Below, in pieces: positions 24,989-33,904 of a stretch of 64,000 bases of DNA (within the stretch, counting starts at the first letter, position 1; each line of letters opens with the position of its first letter). Location of the stretch: positions 1-64,000 of the forward strand of contig NZ_AUXY01000051.1 of the NCBI RefSeq assembly GCF_001625695.1, in the 5' to 3' direction. The position numbers and the translations under genes are program-made. Origin of the DNA: Pseudoalteromonas luteoviolacea H33-S. GTDB lineage: Bacteria > Pseudomonadota > Gammaproteobacteria > Enterobacterales > Alteromonadaceae. A model generated the notes under the pieces. That model was not told the origin of the DNA. It did not search any database and saw only the letters and a list, made by a program, of their open reading frames with translations.

Positions 24989-25690
24989 TTATTTTACTGT
25001 GATAGTCACTTTAGCAACTGGGTTCAACCAGCGGTGTACTGTGTTGTGTAAATTACTGTTACCGCCTGTTGGATTATCATCGCCTATGTTACCTCTATGA
25101 ATGTGTATCATTTCATTGGCTTCATCAGTCGTTACACCAGCTCCCCCGGTACCTGGAGCTACACCAGGAGAAGCAGGAATACCTAATACACCCGGTACAC
25201 CTGAGCCGTCTTCGACCAATTCATTATTGGCCTCTGTACCTGCATCATAGGCGTTCAAATAGACGTGATAGGTGCCCGCTTCAGTTGGGATCTGCCAACT
25301 ATTAAGTCCGATAAAGCCGTCGTTGGTTGGCAGCATCATAGCAACGATAGACAGCTTATCGTTGCCATCCGTGGTTTCTAAATCTGTCATCGTGCTTGTT
25401 ACAGGCGCGAGTAAACCTCCAGCAGGGTTTAGAGCAGTATTCGCGCTAATGCCTGTCAATATGGTGTTAAGACCATCCAAGCTGCCGCCTTCGGCCATGG
25501 CTTGTAGCTCATCAGATGCTTTGTCTCCAACATTGAATAACATGGCATCCTTGGTGTGCGCAGTAATGAGTAAAGGGGTGAAGTATATTCCTTGGGTTAG
25601 GTTAGTAACCTTCACTTCAAGCGAGGCTGCATGTGCAGCACCGGAGCTAAGAAGTGTGCCTGCGATGAGTGATAGAATACGTGTTTTCAT
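24989..25690 (-). CDS. Secreted spondin-domain protein
   Basis: A 233-residue exported protein with a Sec signal peptide (about 1-21, ending SSGAAHA). The mature protein is essentially one spondin_N domain: LEVKVTNLTQGIYFTPLLITAHTK at the start, GFIGLNSWQIP, the NAYDAGTEANNE motif and the final VAKVTITVK strand. It lacks the lipid anchor and TPDP linker of the next gene but is clearly its paralogue. A Gly/Pro-rich insertion follows the AGTE motif. ATG 25690 has AAGAG nine bases upstream; the frame is open 16 codons further. It is first in an apparent operon ending with a two-component system. Confidence 0.88.
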   Translation of the reverse strand: MKTRILSLIAGTLLSSGAAHAASLEVKVTNLTQGIYFTPLLITAHTKDAMLFNVGDKASDELQAMAEGGSLDGLNTILTGISANTALNPAGGLLAPVTSTMTDLETTDGNDKLSIVAMMLPTNDGFIGLNSWQIPTEAGTYHVYLNAYDAGTEANNELVEDGSGVPGVLGIPASPGVAPGTGGAGVTTDEANEMIHIHRGNIGDDNPTGGNSNLHNTVHRWLNPVAKVTITVK

Positions 25691-25803
25691 AATTGGCTCT
25701 TGTTGTTTGTAATTGACAACACTAAGCATGCAGGGCAATTATTACGAAAGCCTCCCTCAATTATCACAAATTTATCACAGTAAGATCATTTTTTAATTCA
25801 AGC

Positions 25804-25835
25804 CAAAAAAATCAAAACCAGCCACTTGGGCTGGT
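25804..25835 (-). terminator. Intrinsic terminator after the 2-oxo-acid decarboxylase gene
   Basis: ACCAGCC (25817-25823) and GGCTGGT (25829-25835) form a perfect 7-bp stem with a 5-nt loop, followed on the minus strand by TTTTGATTTTTTT. It lies just after the decarboxylase stop codon. Confidence 0.87.
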
Positions 25836-25843
25836 ATTGGCAG

Positions 25844-27634
25844 TTAAAATTTACCGGCAGGCGGCCATTGAGGGTTGCATATTTCATCTTCTCCCACGGC
25901 CGTTGGTGCTTCGGCTGTGATGCTTGATGGGGTATCTTCTTTTGGTATACACACCTCAACAACATAGTTGGTGTTGTCGTGCTGGCGAACTTCTTCTAGT
26001 GCATTGAGTAGTTGTTCTATAGAGGTAACTTTGATTCCTTTACCACCAAATGCGTCCGGTAACTTAGCGATGTTCCAAGAAGGTAGATCATTGTAGCTAT
26101 AAACTGTGTTGAGTAATTTATCTTGATAATCTACCGGCGGGTCACGAAATGGATTTGGATTCACAAGGTATTGCTCGATACCATAGATACCGTTTGCCAA
26201 GACAAACACAACGGTATTTTGTCCATATGCATGTTGATCGGCTACCGCTTGACAGGTTTCATGAAAGGCGCCATCGCCGACCACTACAATGGAGCGTTTA
26301 TCAGGGTAAGCACATTTTACGCCTGTGCCAGCTGGCACAGAGTAACCTATCGATAACCAGGCGGCTTGTGCAACAAAGCCATTTCGCGAGGGAATTTTAA
26401 CTTTTTGGGCACCGATCAGTGGGAAGCCGGCATCCACAATTAAAACATCCTCTTCTGAGAGCCAGCTGCTGATCGCAGAGAAAAAGCTATCATAGCCCAA
26501 TTGTTGCTCTGGCGTAGGCATGCTGCTTAGCGGCATTGGCTTGCGAATGCCGCTCAGTTGGGCTGGTTGTTCTTTAGCTAGTTTTTCAAAGACCTCTGTA
26601 AGGTATAACAAATAGTCTTTAAGTTGGACCGACGGATAAAAGTCAGCTCCCACATAGACACCTTTATGAGCCGATAATATGGTGTTGCTGCTACGAATAT
26701 CTTGATTGCCGGTATCTTTACCCGTTGTCCATGCACCTATACCGACTAACACGCCATCTTCTCCAACCAGATCTTTTACTTCAGATGGGGAGAGTGTCAC
26801 GCAGCCTTCAAACCAAGGGTGTGTTTCAGCAATGACGGACTTACTCAATGCAGAGGTGACAAAATGTATCTGTCCATCGGGCATGGCATGATGGCGGTTG
26901 ATCACTTCCATTAAATTGAGAAACTCATCTTGCAATTCGAGTCTTTGCAGTTCAATGCCTGCCCAAAATATGCTTTTTGGTTTTGATAGCATGAGCTGCA
27001 AGGTTGCTTCGGCAGCTTGTTTGGCACAACTGACCGTGAGCGTATCATTTTGCCGCTCTCTGATCCGCCCCTGTGGCCTTTGACACGGGCTACGCCAAAT
27101 ATCCTCTGTGACCTCAAAGTAGATAGGGCGCTGCTCACTGAGTAATGCTGTTAATGCCGAGTCGATTTGATAGGGGGCTTGTAGTGCATTGGTAATGCGC
27201 TCTGCGGCCACGGTGACTGGACGAAACATGTGAATATCGACAAACTCATATCCTGTGGTGTGGGAGTAAAGCAAGCCTTGGCACTTTGATATTTGGTCTT
27301 CTTTATTGGTGGGGGCACCATTGATTAAAATAACCGGAACTTGCTCGACATAAGAGCCAGCGATGGTATTGAGCAGACTAAATGCCCCCACGCTGTAAGT
27401 CACATAAGCGGCGCAGGGGCCTTTGAGCCTGGCATACGCATCAGCGGCAAACCCCGCGCAAATTTCATTGGCATTGCCCTTAATGGTGATGGGGGATTGG
27501 CTGTCGGCTAAAATAGTATCGAGTAAACCTGCGGTGTAATTGCCAGCGACGCCAAACATGTGATCAACGCCAATTTCTTCCAGGCGGTCTTTGAAGTAGT
27601 CTGCTACCGTATATTCTTTGAAACATGAACTCAT
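25844..27634 (-). CDS. Thiamine-diphosphate 2-oxo-acid decarboxylase (indolepyruvate/phenylpyruvate type)
   Basis: A 596-residue cytoplasmic enzyme of the pyruvate decarboxylase family that releases CO2 from a 2-oxo acid to give an aldehyde. The N-terminal domain starts with VADYFKDRLEEIGVDHMFGVAGNY and contains the catalytic Glu region near INGAP and the QISKCQGLLYSHTTG loop. The C-terminal thiamine-diphosphate/Mg motif is GDGAFHETCQA followed by NGIYGIEQY. Whether it prefers pyruvate, phenylpyruvate or indolepyruvate cannot be read reliably. The gene lies directly downstream of a flavin amine oxidase gene that would provide 2-oxo acids. A strong intrinsic terminator lies between them. Confidence 0.9.
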   Translation of the reverse strand: MSSCFKEYTVADYFKDRLEEIGVDHMFGVAGNYTAGLLDTILADSQSPITIKGNANEICAGFAADAYARLKGPCAAYVTYSVGAFSLLNTIAGSYVEQVPVILINGAPTNKEDQISKCQGLLYSHTTGYEFVDIHMFRPVTVAAERITNALQAPYQIDSALTALLSEQRPIYFEVTEDIWRSPCQRPQGRIRERQNDTLTVSCAKQAAEATLQLMLSKPKSIFWAGIELQRLELQDEFLNLMEVINRHHAMPDGQIHFVTSALSKSVIAETHPWFEGCVTLSPSEVKDLVGEDGVLVGIGAWTTGKDTGNQDIRSSNTILSAHKGVYVGADFYPSVQLKDYLLYLTEVFEKLAKEQPAQLSGIRKPMPLSSMPTPEQQLGYDSFFSAISSWLSEEDVLIVDAGFPLIGAQKVKIPSRNGFVAQAAWLSIGYSVPAGTGVKCAYPDKRSIVVVGDGAFHETCQAVADQHAYGQNTVVFVLANGIYGIEQYLVNPNPFRDPPVDYQDKLLNTVYSYNDLPSWNIAKLPDAFGGKGIKVTSIEQLLNALEEVRQHDNTNYVVEVCIPKEDTPSSITAEAPTAVGEDEICNPQWPPAGKF

Positions 27635-27658
27635 AACTAAACTCTCAGATTAGTTCGC

Positions 27659-27689
27659 AAAAAAGCGGCTCAGCGATTTGCTTAGCCGC
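27659..27689 (-). terminator. Intrinsic terminator between oxidase and decarboxylase genes
   Basis: On the minus strand GCGGCT-A-AGC (27689-27680) pairs with GCT-G-AGCCGC (27674-27665) around a 5-nt loop, with one internal mismatch, and six T residues follow. It ends only 24 bp before the decarboxylase ATG, leaving no room for a separate promoter behind it. Confidence 0.82.
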
Positions 27690-27706
27690 CGCGTTGATAC
27701 TGTCGA

Positions 27707-29668
27707 TTACTTGGTATCGAAGTAGCAAAGGTCAACACCGATAACACTATCAAAGTCTTGTGCTCGGTCTATTGGCGCTGCATTTGCTGAGAAGTTAGTC
27801 TCAATGTATTGGTTGATGAGCTTACTGGAGTTTTCTTCGTAAATTGCTTTGATTGCATCCGATGCATGAATGTTGGTATTTTCAAAGTACACTTGACTAA
27901 ATGGTTTCAAACCAAAGCTTTTTTCTAATGCCAAATCAGTTGAGCGCAATGCGCCTTCAACCCAGCCCTGATAATCAGAGAATGCTTCACCACAGGTGTA
28001 TAGGTTGGGTAATGGCTCACTGAGTGTTCCCATGACTTCTTTATCATTAGCACCCACTGCCCATTGGTGAACGCCATAACCAAATTGTCGACTTGCTGGG
28101 ATATCAAACTTGGTACTCCCTTCCCAAATGCGTGCACTGGTCAGGATTGGCTCAGGTACATAGTGGGTGTTAAATATTTCTTTGAAGAATTTTGTTGCCT
28201 GAGCCACAACCGCTGTCGACGCTGGATAGATATCATCTGGGACATCTTGCACATAATGACTTTGATTCGGGTGATGGTAAGTCTCGCCAATGTTTTGCAA
28301 GTTGCTCCAGAAGTTGATATTTAAATAGTCGCAATAGATGGTCAATGCGGCGGGTCGCTCGTATTTGTCATTGCCGATACGGTCCAATTTAGCTTGTACA
28401 TCTTTTGAAGGGTGCGTTGTTCGCTCTTGGTACATCAGTGCTGCGGCCAATTCATCATTGATGGCATAGAAAGGATACACTGATCCTGTGGGTAAGTCGG
28501 CAAAGTTAGGGCCAAACTCAACGGCGGGTCTGCCAGTGGTACCACGACCCCACCACGCTGAGTCATAATACAGGTTAATTTTTAGCAGCGGCTGATTGCT
28601 GGCTGATTGCAGGGTGTTCCAAAGTTGCTCAGATTTGTCTTTGTCGAGCTGGTTAAACGCGTTGGAGCGAACAAATAGTTTTTCAAGTGCAAGCCTCGGT
28701 AAGCCTAATATCACTTTTTCTGCTTGCACGACCCCTTTGTGTGTTTTCCCATGTTCATCAGTGTGGCTATAGTGCAATGAATACAGCCCAGATTCTTCAG
28801 CAAAGTCGATTTCTTCAATACTGGTCTGTAAGTGAATATTATCAGTGCCGACTTCTTGTACGAGTTTATTCGGTAATGTGCTAAAGCCGTCTTTAAAGGT
28901 TTTAAATTGCACATTGGCAGGAAAGTCTTCTAGGAGCTGGTAAGCAACACCCGCGTTCATTTGCGATAAGAAGGTGCCATTGAAGCCAAGTACACGATAG
29001 AGCATATTGATACACTCTTGTGAGTAACCCATATCAGTATACAGGTCCCACAAGGTCCATTCATTTAGCGTTTGCCCTTGCCACTGACACTCTAATCTAA
29101 ATGCTTGCCAAAATTCTGGGCCTCTGACTTCGGGACGTTGCTGAAACTGTGGGTTAGCTTCTAATATGCGATTAAACACGACATTAACGATGTCTTTTGG
29201 GTTCACACCTTGCTCAGATTGGTCAAGGTTATATAAGTGTGACCAGATAGCATAATTATCTTGTTGTGCATCTGTAACGCTAAAGCTTTCACCGCGAAAG
29301 AATAAACGGTTATTTCCACCACTGCTCATCGGAAAAGGAACGATGTCGTTTTGTAAATTGAGTTTTAAAAATAGCGCCATCAGGTCGTCCATTCCATCAA
29401 ACAAGAAGCGCATGCCGCCTTGCTCTTCTTTAACCGTGATGGTCTTTGGCTGATCTGAACGTAGATTATTAAACTCGATCAGATCGGAGTCTAAACGTCC
29501 GCCTGTTCTATTTGAGCGTTCAAATATAGCCAAATCTTGTACTTGTGCTTCTTGCTGTAATCGCCAGGCACTATATAGACCTGACATACCCGCGCCAACA
29601 ATGGCGACCTTTACTTTTGAGGGGAGGGGTTTATCCGTGATCTCTTTGCCAAATGTGTAATGTGTCAT
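27707..29668 (-). CDS. Flavin amine oxidase, L-amino-acid-oxidase-like
   Basis: A 653-residue FAD enzyme expected to oxidise an amine or amino acid to an imine/2-oxo acid, with release of ammonia and hydrogen peroxide. The dinucleotide motif VAIVGAGMSGLYSAWRL occupies about residues 20-36, the conserved GGRLDSD follows, and the C-terminal FAD motif is LYTCGEAFSDYQGWVEGALRS. No signal peptide is visible, so the enzyme is probably cytoplasmic unless exported by another route. At 653 residues it is longer than many bacterial oxidases. The 2-oxo-acid decarboxylase follows on the same strand. A divergent CadC-like regulator and a TTACATAA inverted repeat lie upstream. Confidence 0.88.
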   Translation of the reverse strand: MTHYTFGKEITDKPLPSKVKVAIVGAGMSGLYSAWRLQQEAQVQDLAIFERSNRTGGRLDSDLIEFNNLRSDQPKTITVKEEQGGMRFLFDGMDDLMALFLKLNLQNDIVPFPMSSGGNNRLFFRGESFSVTDAQQDNYAIWSHLYNLDQSEQGVNPKDIVNVVFNRILEANPQFQQRPEVRGPEFWQAFRLECQWQGQTLNEWTLWDLYTDMGYSQECINMLYRVLGFNGTFLSQMNAGVAYQLLEDFPANVQFKTFKDGFSTLPNKLVQEVGTDNIHLQTSIEEIDFAEESGLYSLHYSHTDEHGKTHKGVVQAEKVILGLPRLALEKLFVRSNAFNQLDKDKSEQLWNTLQSASNQPLLKINLYYDSAWWGRGTTGRPAVEFGPNFADLPTGSVYPFYAINDELAAALMYQERTTHPSKDVQAKLDRIGNDKYERPAALTIYCDYLNINFWSNLQNIGETYHHPNQSHYVQDVPDDIYPASTAVVAQATKFFKEIFNTHYVPEPILTSARIWEGSTKFDIPASRQFGYGVHQWAVGANDKEVMGTLSEPLPNLYTCGEAFSDYQGWVEGALRSTDLALEKSFGLKPFSQVYFENTNIHASDAIKAIYEENSSKLINQYIETNFSANAAPIDRAQDFDSVIGVDLCYFDTK

Positions 29669-29771
29669 AGTTTTTCCTTAGCCTTGATGGTTAAGTCTAC
29701 TTTGGCAGACGACTACTCCTATAAACGACTACTGCGACTGTGCTGCAAAAGCAGATAGTTAAATCTGCGAT

Positions 29772-29800
29772 TTACATAACGTTTTACATTTATTATGTAA
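29772..29800. promoter_or_regulatory. Inverted repeat, candidate operator for the oxidase operon
   Basis: TTACATAA (29772-29779) and TTATGTAA (29793-29800) are perfect inverted repeats with centres 21 bp apart, two helical turns, about 105 bp upstream of the oxidase start. This suits a dimeric regulator such as the divergently encoded winged-helix protein. The rest of the 388-bp gap (29669-30056) is AT-rich and must hold both divergent promoters; no other element stands out. Confidence 0.5.
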
Positions 29801-30056
29801 GTTGTTTAATGGCCCAATAAACTGCTACTGCACGGCGCATTTATATAATTCAAATTAAATGTAGCACAAAGGTTAACTTTGTGATGGTGCTGTTGAACGT
29901 ATTCCTCTATTTATAAGGTGAATAAACCAGCGATAAATTATGTTGACTGAAGATTATCTTATGACGCTTGAGTGCATTGAAACATTGAGGCAAACTATAT
30001 GCAAAACATATGGTTATATTGAGAAATTGCGAAAGCCAACCTAATGGTGTGATGTC

Positions 30057-31691
30057 ATGCGCTTTAAAATTGATAACAAGGAAGTCGACCTCGTTCGCGG
30101 AGTGGTTTATACCCTAGACGCACAGCAACGAAAGCGGCATGAGATCCGTGCAAAAACCTTACAAGTTTTGACTGTGTTAGTTGAAAACGCGGATCGTGTT
30201 GTGACTAAGCAAGAGTTACTTGAAATGATATGGCGCGATTTAGTCGTACAAGATCAAGTGTTGGTGCAGTCAATAAAAGAAATACGAGATATGCTCGGCG
30301 CCAATACGATTAAAACTTTTCCTAAAAAAGGTTATCGATGGGTAGCTGAGATAGAGCGCATTCAAAAGCCAGTTCAACTTAAAGCGCTTATTCCGACGCG
30401 TATCTTAGCTATGGCTTTTTTAGCATTGATATTAATCATTGGCTTGGCTCATTATATTTTAGATAAATCCAGCTCACAGCAGTTGCCTCGTGTTGCATTC
30501 TTACCCGTAGAAAACAATATGCCTGATAAATTGCATGACTGGGTGCCTGTGAAAGGCATGGATCACCTCACCTATGGCCTTGCTCAACAAACAGAGTTAC
30601 CTGTCAGTGATACTGACGATGTGCTGTTGGCAATAGAACATTTACAGCAACGAGATCTGCAAAATACGATGTCCATAGCACAGCTGGTGTTTAAGCTTCA
30701 GCAAAAGCTCGGAGCACAATTAATAGTACAAACTCGATTGACAGGTTACCCTGAAGATTTACAGCTACATTACACATTGCATTCTCAACATGGTCCACAG
30801 CAGGGAGTAATTTTGTCCCACAGTGTTGATGATGCATTAAATCAATTAGTCAGCGCATTGGCAGAAAAGTTTGGTCAACGAGAAATAACTGACGGCAGCC
30901 ATTATCAAGGAGCGTTCAGTAATCAGGCTTTTGCCAAAGGGGTGAATGCATTTTTAAAGCGTGATTATGAAGCTGCCATTGTATTGTTTCAAAGTGCGTT
31001 AGTAGAGCAACCCAATATGTTAGCTGCAAGGCGGTATTTGGCCGGCAGTTTGGCCAACACTTACAAGTTGCCCGAAGCGATTAACTTGCTTCAAGGCAGT
31101 TTATTGCTAGAAGATAACTCAGTCAGTCAAAAAGAGCATTTACGTGCCAATTTACTAATAGGCTACCTATTGATCCATTGGCCTCAAGGTGACAATAGGC
31201 AGCAAGAATTAGATTTAGCAGAGCAGTACATAGCGAAAGCGAAAGGATTAGCTCAATCCAGCCAAGACAAGTTATTTATCGCGTACTCATATGAAGAACT
31301 GGGAAAAATTAAGCGTTTACAGGGCCAATATAGTGAAGCGACAAGATGGCTATTGGCTGCGCTTGAATATCATCAGAGCTTCCATGGTCGCTATGGGCAA
31401 ACGGCCGCTTTGATTGAACTTGCTAAAATAGCCATTGCACAAGAAGAGATCAGCGAGGCAAAACTCTATTTTACCAAAGCGATGCAAGTTGCAAATGAGA
31501 GTAATGCCAGCCCAAATCAAATTTGGGTATTGTTAGCACAGGCTGACATGTATCGTGATTTGGGGCAAAAAGCCCGTGCGCATACAATGGCGCAACAGGC
31601 GCTAGATATCGCCCATCTAGCGGATAGCCCGCAACTCATTGCCAGAGTGCAGGCTTGGTTTGCCCATGTGCCTATTCACACAGTGAATTAA
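30057..31691 (+). CDS. CadC-like membrane regulator with TPR domain
   Basis: A 544-residue transcription factor. Residues 1-100 form a Trans_reg_C winged helix (MRFKIDNKEVDLVRG, VVQDQVLVQSIKEIRDML, FPKKGYRWVAE), followed by a membrane helix at about 115-135. The periplasmic part includes a region where other family members bind signals, and then TPR-like repeats from about residue 290 (AFAKGVNAFLKRDYEAAIVLFQSALVEQP, SEATRWLLAALEYHQ). It diverges from the oxidase/decarboxylase genes, its likely targets. Its stop codon shares TTAA with the stop of the convergent GH16-like gene. Confidence 0.9.
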   Translation: MRFKIDNKEVDLVRGVVYTLDAQQRKRHEIRAKTLQVLTVLVENADRVVTKQELLEMIWRDLVVQDQVLVQSIKEIRDMLGANTIKTFPKKGYRWVAEIERIQKPVQLKALIPTRILAMAFLALILIIGLAHYILDKSSSQQLPRVAFLPVENNMPDKLHDWVPVKGMDHLTYGLAQQTELPVSDTDDVLLAIEHLQQRDLQNTMSIAQLVFKLQQKLGAQLIVQTRLTGYPEDLQLHYTLHSQHGPQQGVILSHSVDDALNQLVSALAEKFGQREITDGSHYQGAFSNQAFAKGVNAFLKRDYEAAIVLFQSALVEQPNMLAARRYLAGSLANTYKLPEAINLLQGSLLLEDNSVSQKEHLRANLLIGYLLIHWPQGDNRQQELDLAEQYIAKAKGLAQSSQDKLFIAYSYEELGKIKRLQGQYSEATRWLLAALEYHQSFHGRYGQTAALIELAKIAIAQEEISEAKLYFTKAMQVANESNASPNQIWVLLAQADMYRDLGQKARAHTMAQQALDIAHLADSPQLIARVQAWFAHVPIHTVN

Positions 31692-32623
31692 AGGCTACAG
31701 TAATCTGCCTGTTTTGGGCGCCAGTCAGGTACGGTATCGCGTTGAGCAACGTTAGACTTTCTGAGTTGCTCTACGGCTTTTACAACGGCTGTTGGCTTAA
31801 CCACCTGATCTTTTACAAAATAGACCCAGTCTACATCTTGGTAGTATTGGCGCATTTGTGTAGATTGCACTAATTTATTCGGGTCAAACCATTGGTTAAA
31901 GTTAATCGACATCGGCACTTCTGGGTATACGTCTGCACCATGCTCAGCGAATAAGTGGCCATTTATATAATACTTGAGGGTATTATCAGCGACTTGCAAA
32001 ACCAGTGTGTTCCAGCCTTGTAGTGACTCGATATGATAGTCATATGCGTTGACCTTGGTCCAAGGCGTTAATTGAAAGGTTTCCCAAGAGGTAGCAAATA
32101 AGGCAAGACGTTCGGTCCCCCAGCCTCCATTGGGTAGATACTCAAAATCCATTTCGCTGTAGTTTTTATCCATTGGTGCTTTTAAAGGACTAATGGCGTA
32201 AAACGTTTGTATGACGGCGTCCCCATCTGGTCCATATTGCGGCGCGTCATTAAAATAGACTCGTGCAGCATAGGTTCCCTCTTTATATTTTCGATTGTGG
32301 CAGACTTGTGTGTGGCGTGTATTCTCTGCGGTGCCATCAGTTTTCGCGGTAATGCGCATTACAGTATTGTTGTGATTGATAGGGTCTGGGTGGAAAGTAA
32401 CGCCTTCTTTCCACCACGTTGCGTTTTTAATGCCCGGGTGGCCGGTTTCATCACGAATTTGCCAACCATTTTTTTGCGCATCAGAAAATTGACGATAACT
32501 AAAATCATCAAACATGATCTGAGGTGAGTTTGCATTTGCGACAGGGGATGTGGCACAAATACCCATCGTACCTGCAACCAATAAGCCTAGTTGTGCTTTT
32601 ATTAATATTTTGTGTGTCAGCAT
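31688..32623 (-). CDS. Secreted GH16-like (laminarinase/agarase fold) protein
   Basis: A 311-residue exported protein with a signal peptide (about 1-32, ending SPVANA). The central YSEMDFEYL matches the ExDx(x)E catalytic signature of glycoside hydrolase family 16, with Glu nucleophile and acid/base two turns apart. Upstream WWKEGVTFHPDP and downstream WNTLVLQVADNTLKYYINGHLFAEHG fit the concanavalin-like jelly-roll. The likely action is cleavage of a marine polysaccharide such as laminarin or agar, but the family also contains binding proteins. ATG 32623 has GGAG upstream; the frame is open 17 codons further. It converges on the CadC-like regulator. Confidence 0.65.
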   Translation of the reverse strand: MLTHKILIKAQLGLLVAGTMGICATSPVANANSPQIMFDDFSYRQFSDAQKNGWQIRDETGHPGIKNATWWKEGVTFHPDPINHNNTVMRITAKTDGTAENTRHTQVCHNRKYKEGTYAARVYFNDAPQYGPDGDAVIQTFYAISPLKAPMDKNYSEMDFEYLPNGGWGTERLALFATSWETFQLTPWTKVNAYDYHIESLQGWNTLVLQVADNTLKYYINGHLFAEHGADVYPEVPMSINFNQWFDPNKLVQSTQMRQYYQDVDWVYFVKDQVVKPTAVVKAVEQLRKSNVAQRDTVPDWRPKQADYCSL

Positions 32624-32752
32624 CGAGTTTACTCCATTTTCTTGTGTTTGGAGTAGCTTGTTGCACGGGCACAAAAAGGGCGAATTAAACTTACTGAAAT
32701 TTGTCTATTTTAATTTATTAAAAAATATTAAATGCATGATTTTTATGAATAT

Positions 32753-32788
32753 AAAAATGAGCCTTACTCATCCATAAGCAGGCTCATT
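32753..32788 (-). terminator. Intrinsic terminator of the RND efflux operon
   Basis: AATGAGCC (32756-32763) and GGCTCATT (32781-32788) form a perfect 8-bp stem, followed on the minus strand by TTT. It lies just beyond the stop codon of the adaptor gene. Confidence 0.75.
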
Positions 32789-32806
32789 GGGCTAGTAATT
32801 TAGCTT

Positions 32807-33895
32807 TTAATTGCGGGCTTGAACGTCTACTTCTTGTCCATCAGCTAAACGCTCCGCACCGCGAACAGCAATACGGTCACCAATGTTCAGTTGACGCGTC
32901 TTATCCGTCGCTTGTATCTCAACCAGTTTGCCTTCACCTTTACCGACACTCACAGGGATCTGTTGTACTGTGTTATCGCTATTGATTTTAACTATGTGGA
33001 TCCCTTGCTGACGGATAATTAAGGCATCGCGATTTATCAATAACACAGATTGCTTCGATTGCAGCGGCACGGTGACATCAACGAGTTGACCAACCGCATA
33101 AGTATGCCCAAGCCCTGCGTCTAATTGGGCTCTGACCTCTACCGTTTGCGAGCGCGGATCAGTTGCTGGGATCACGCTGCTTATGGTGGCGGTATTGCTT
33201 GTTGGGTTGCTCAAATCGCCACTTTGAAATGGCAAAGCAATACCGAGCTTGAGGTAGTGTAAATACTTAACTGGGACATATAGTCTGGCTTCGAGGTTGT
33301 AAATATCCACAAAGTTGAGCAAGTCGCTGGCACGGCTGACTTCTCTGCCTGCGCGTTTGAATCGCTCACTGACGACACCTGTAAAGGGCGCTCTAATTGT
33401 CGCTCTTGATAGCTTATCAGCAATAACGCGAAGCTCGATTTCAGCCAGCGCAATGTCAGAAAGCGCTAAGTCATGTTCGTTTTGCACACTGTCCACTTGC
33501 GTTGCCGCTGCACTGTTTGTTTTAGCCAGCTTTTGTAAACGACTGAGTTCTTGTTTGTGGAACTTTAGATTTATTTTTGCGCGTTTGAGCATTTCTTGCT
33601 GGCGCGCTTTTTCAAGCTCAAGTGGTAGGGTGTCCATGCGAACTAAGACATCCCCCTGTTTTACTTGCTGCCCGGGCTCTGCAACAAACAACAGTCGTCC
33701 TGCAAGCCCTGAAGTAATGACCACATCTTGTTTACCAAACAAGGTAGCACTGACAGCAAGTGAGCTAGATATTGGCGCTTGGGTGACTGATTCGACAGAC
33801 ACAGGAAGCGCAGCATGGCTGGTGGCACCGTACATGAGTGTGCTGCATGTCAAAGCCAAGGAGAAGAGTTTAATGGTTAAAGAGGTTTTACGCAT
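32807..33895 (-). CDS. RND efflux periplasmic adaptor (membrane fusion protein)
   Basis: A 362-residue periplasmic adaptor that links an inner-membrane RND pump to an outer-membrane channel. It has an N-terminal signal peptide (about 1-28), the biotinyl-lipoyl half GLAGRLLFVAEPGQQVKQGDVLVRMD, a coiled-coil hairpin (about 95-150), the second lipoyl half ATIRAPFTGVVSERF, and beta-barrel and membrane-proximal domains. It is not lipidated; no lipobox is visible. The gene lies 9 bp after the pump gene, an order (pump first, adaptor second) opposite to the common acrA-acrB order. No outer-membrane channel gene is nearby. Confidence 0.93.
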   Translation of the reverse strand: MRKTSLTIKLFSLALTCSTLMYGATSHAALPVSVESVTQAPISSSLAVSATLFGKQDVVITSGLAGRLLFVAEPGQQVKQGDVLVRMDTLPLELEKARQQEMLKRAKINLKFHKQELSRLQKLAKTNSAAATQVDSVQNEHDLALSDIALAEIELRVIADKLSRATIRAPFTGVVSERFKRAGREVSRASDLLNFVDIYNLEARLYVPVKYLHYLKLGIALPFQSGDLSNPTSNTATISSVIPATDPRSQTVEVRAQLDAGLGHTYAVGQLVDVTVPLQSKQSVLLINRDALIIRQQGIHIVKINSDNTVQQIPVSVGKGEGKLVEIQATDKTRQLNIGDRIAVRGAERLADGQEVDVQARN

Positions 33896-33904
33896 TGTCG
33901 GTCC

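Noticed and set aside
25272..25712. Plus-strand frame of 146 codons antisense to the spondin protein gene
   Set aside because: Opposite a gene with clear signal peptide and domain; no ribosome binding site.
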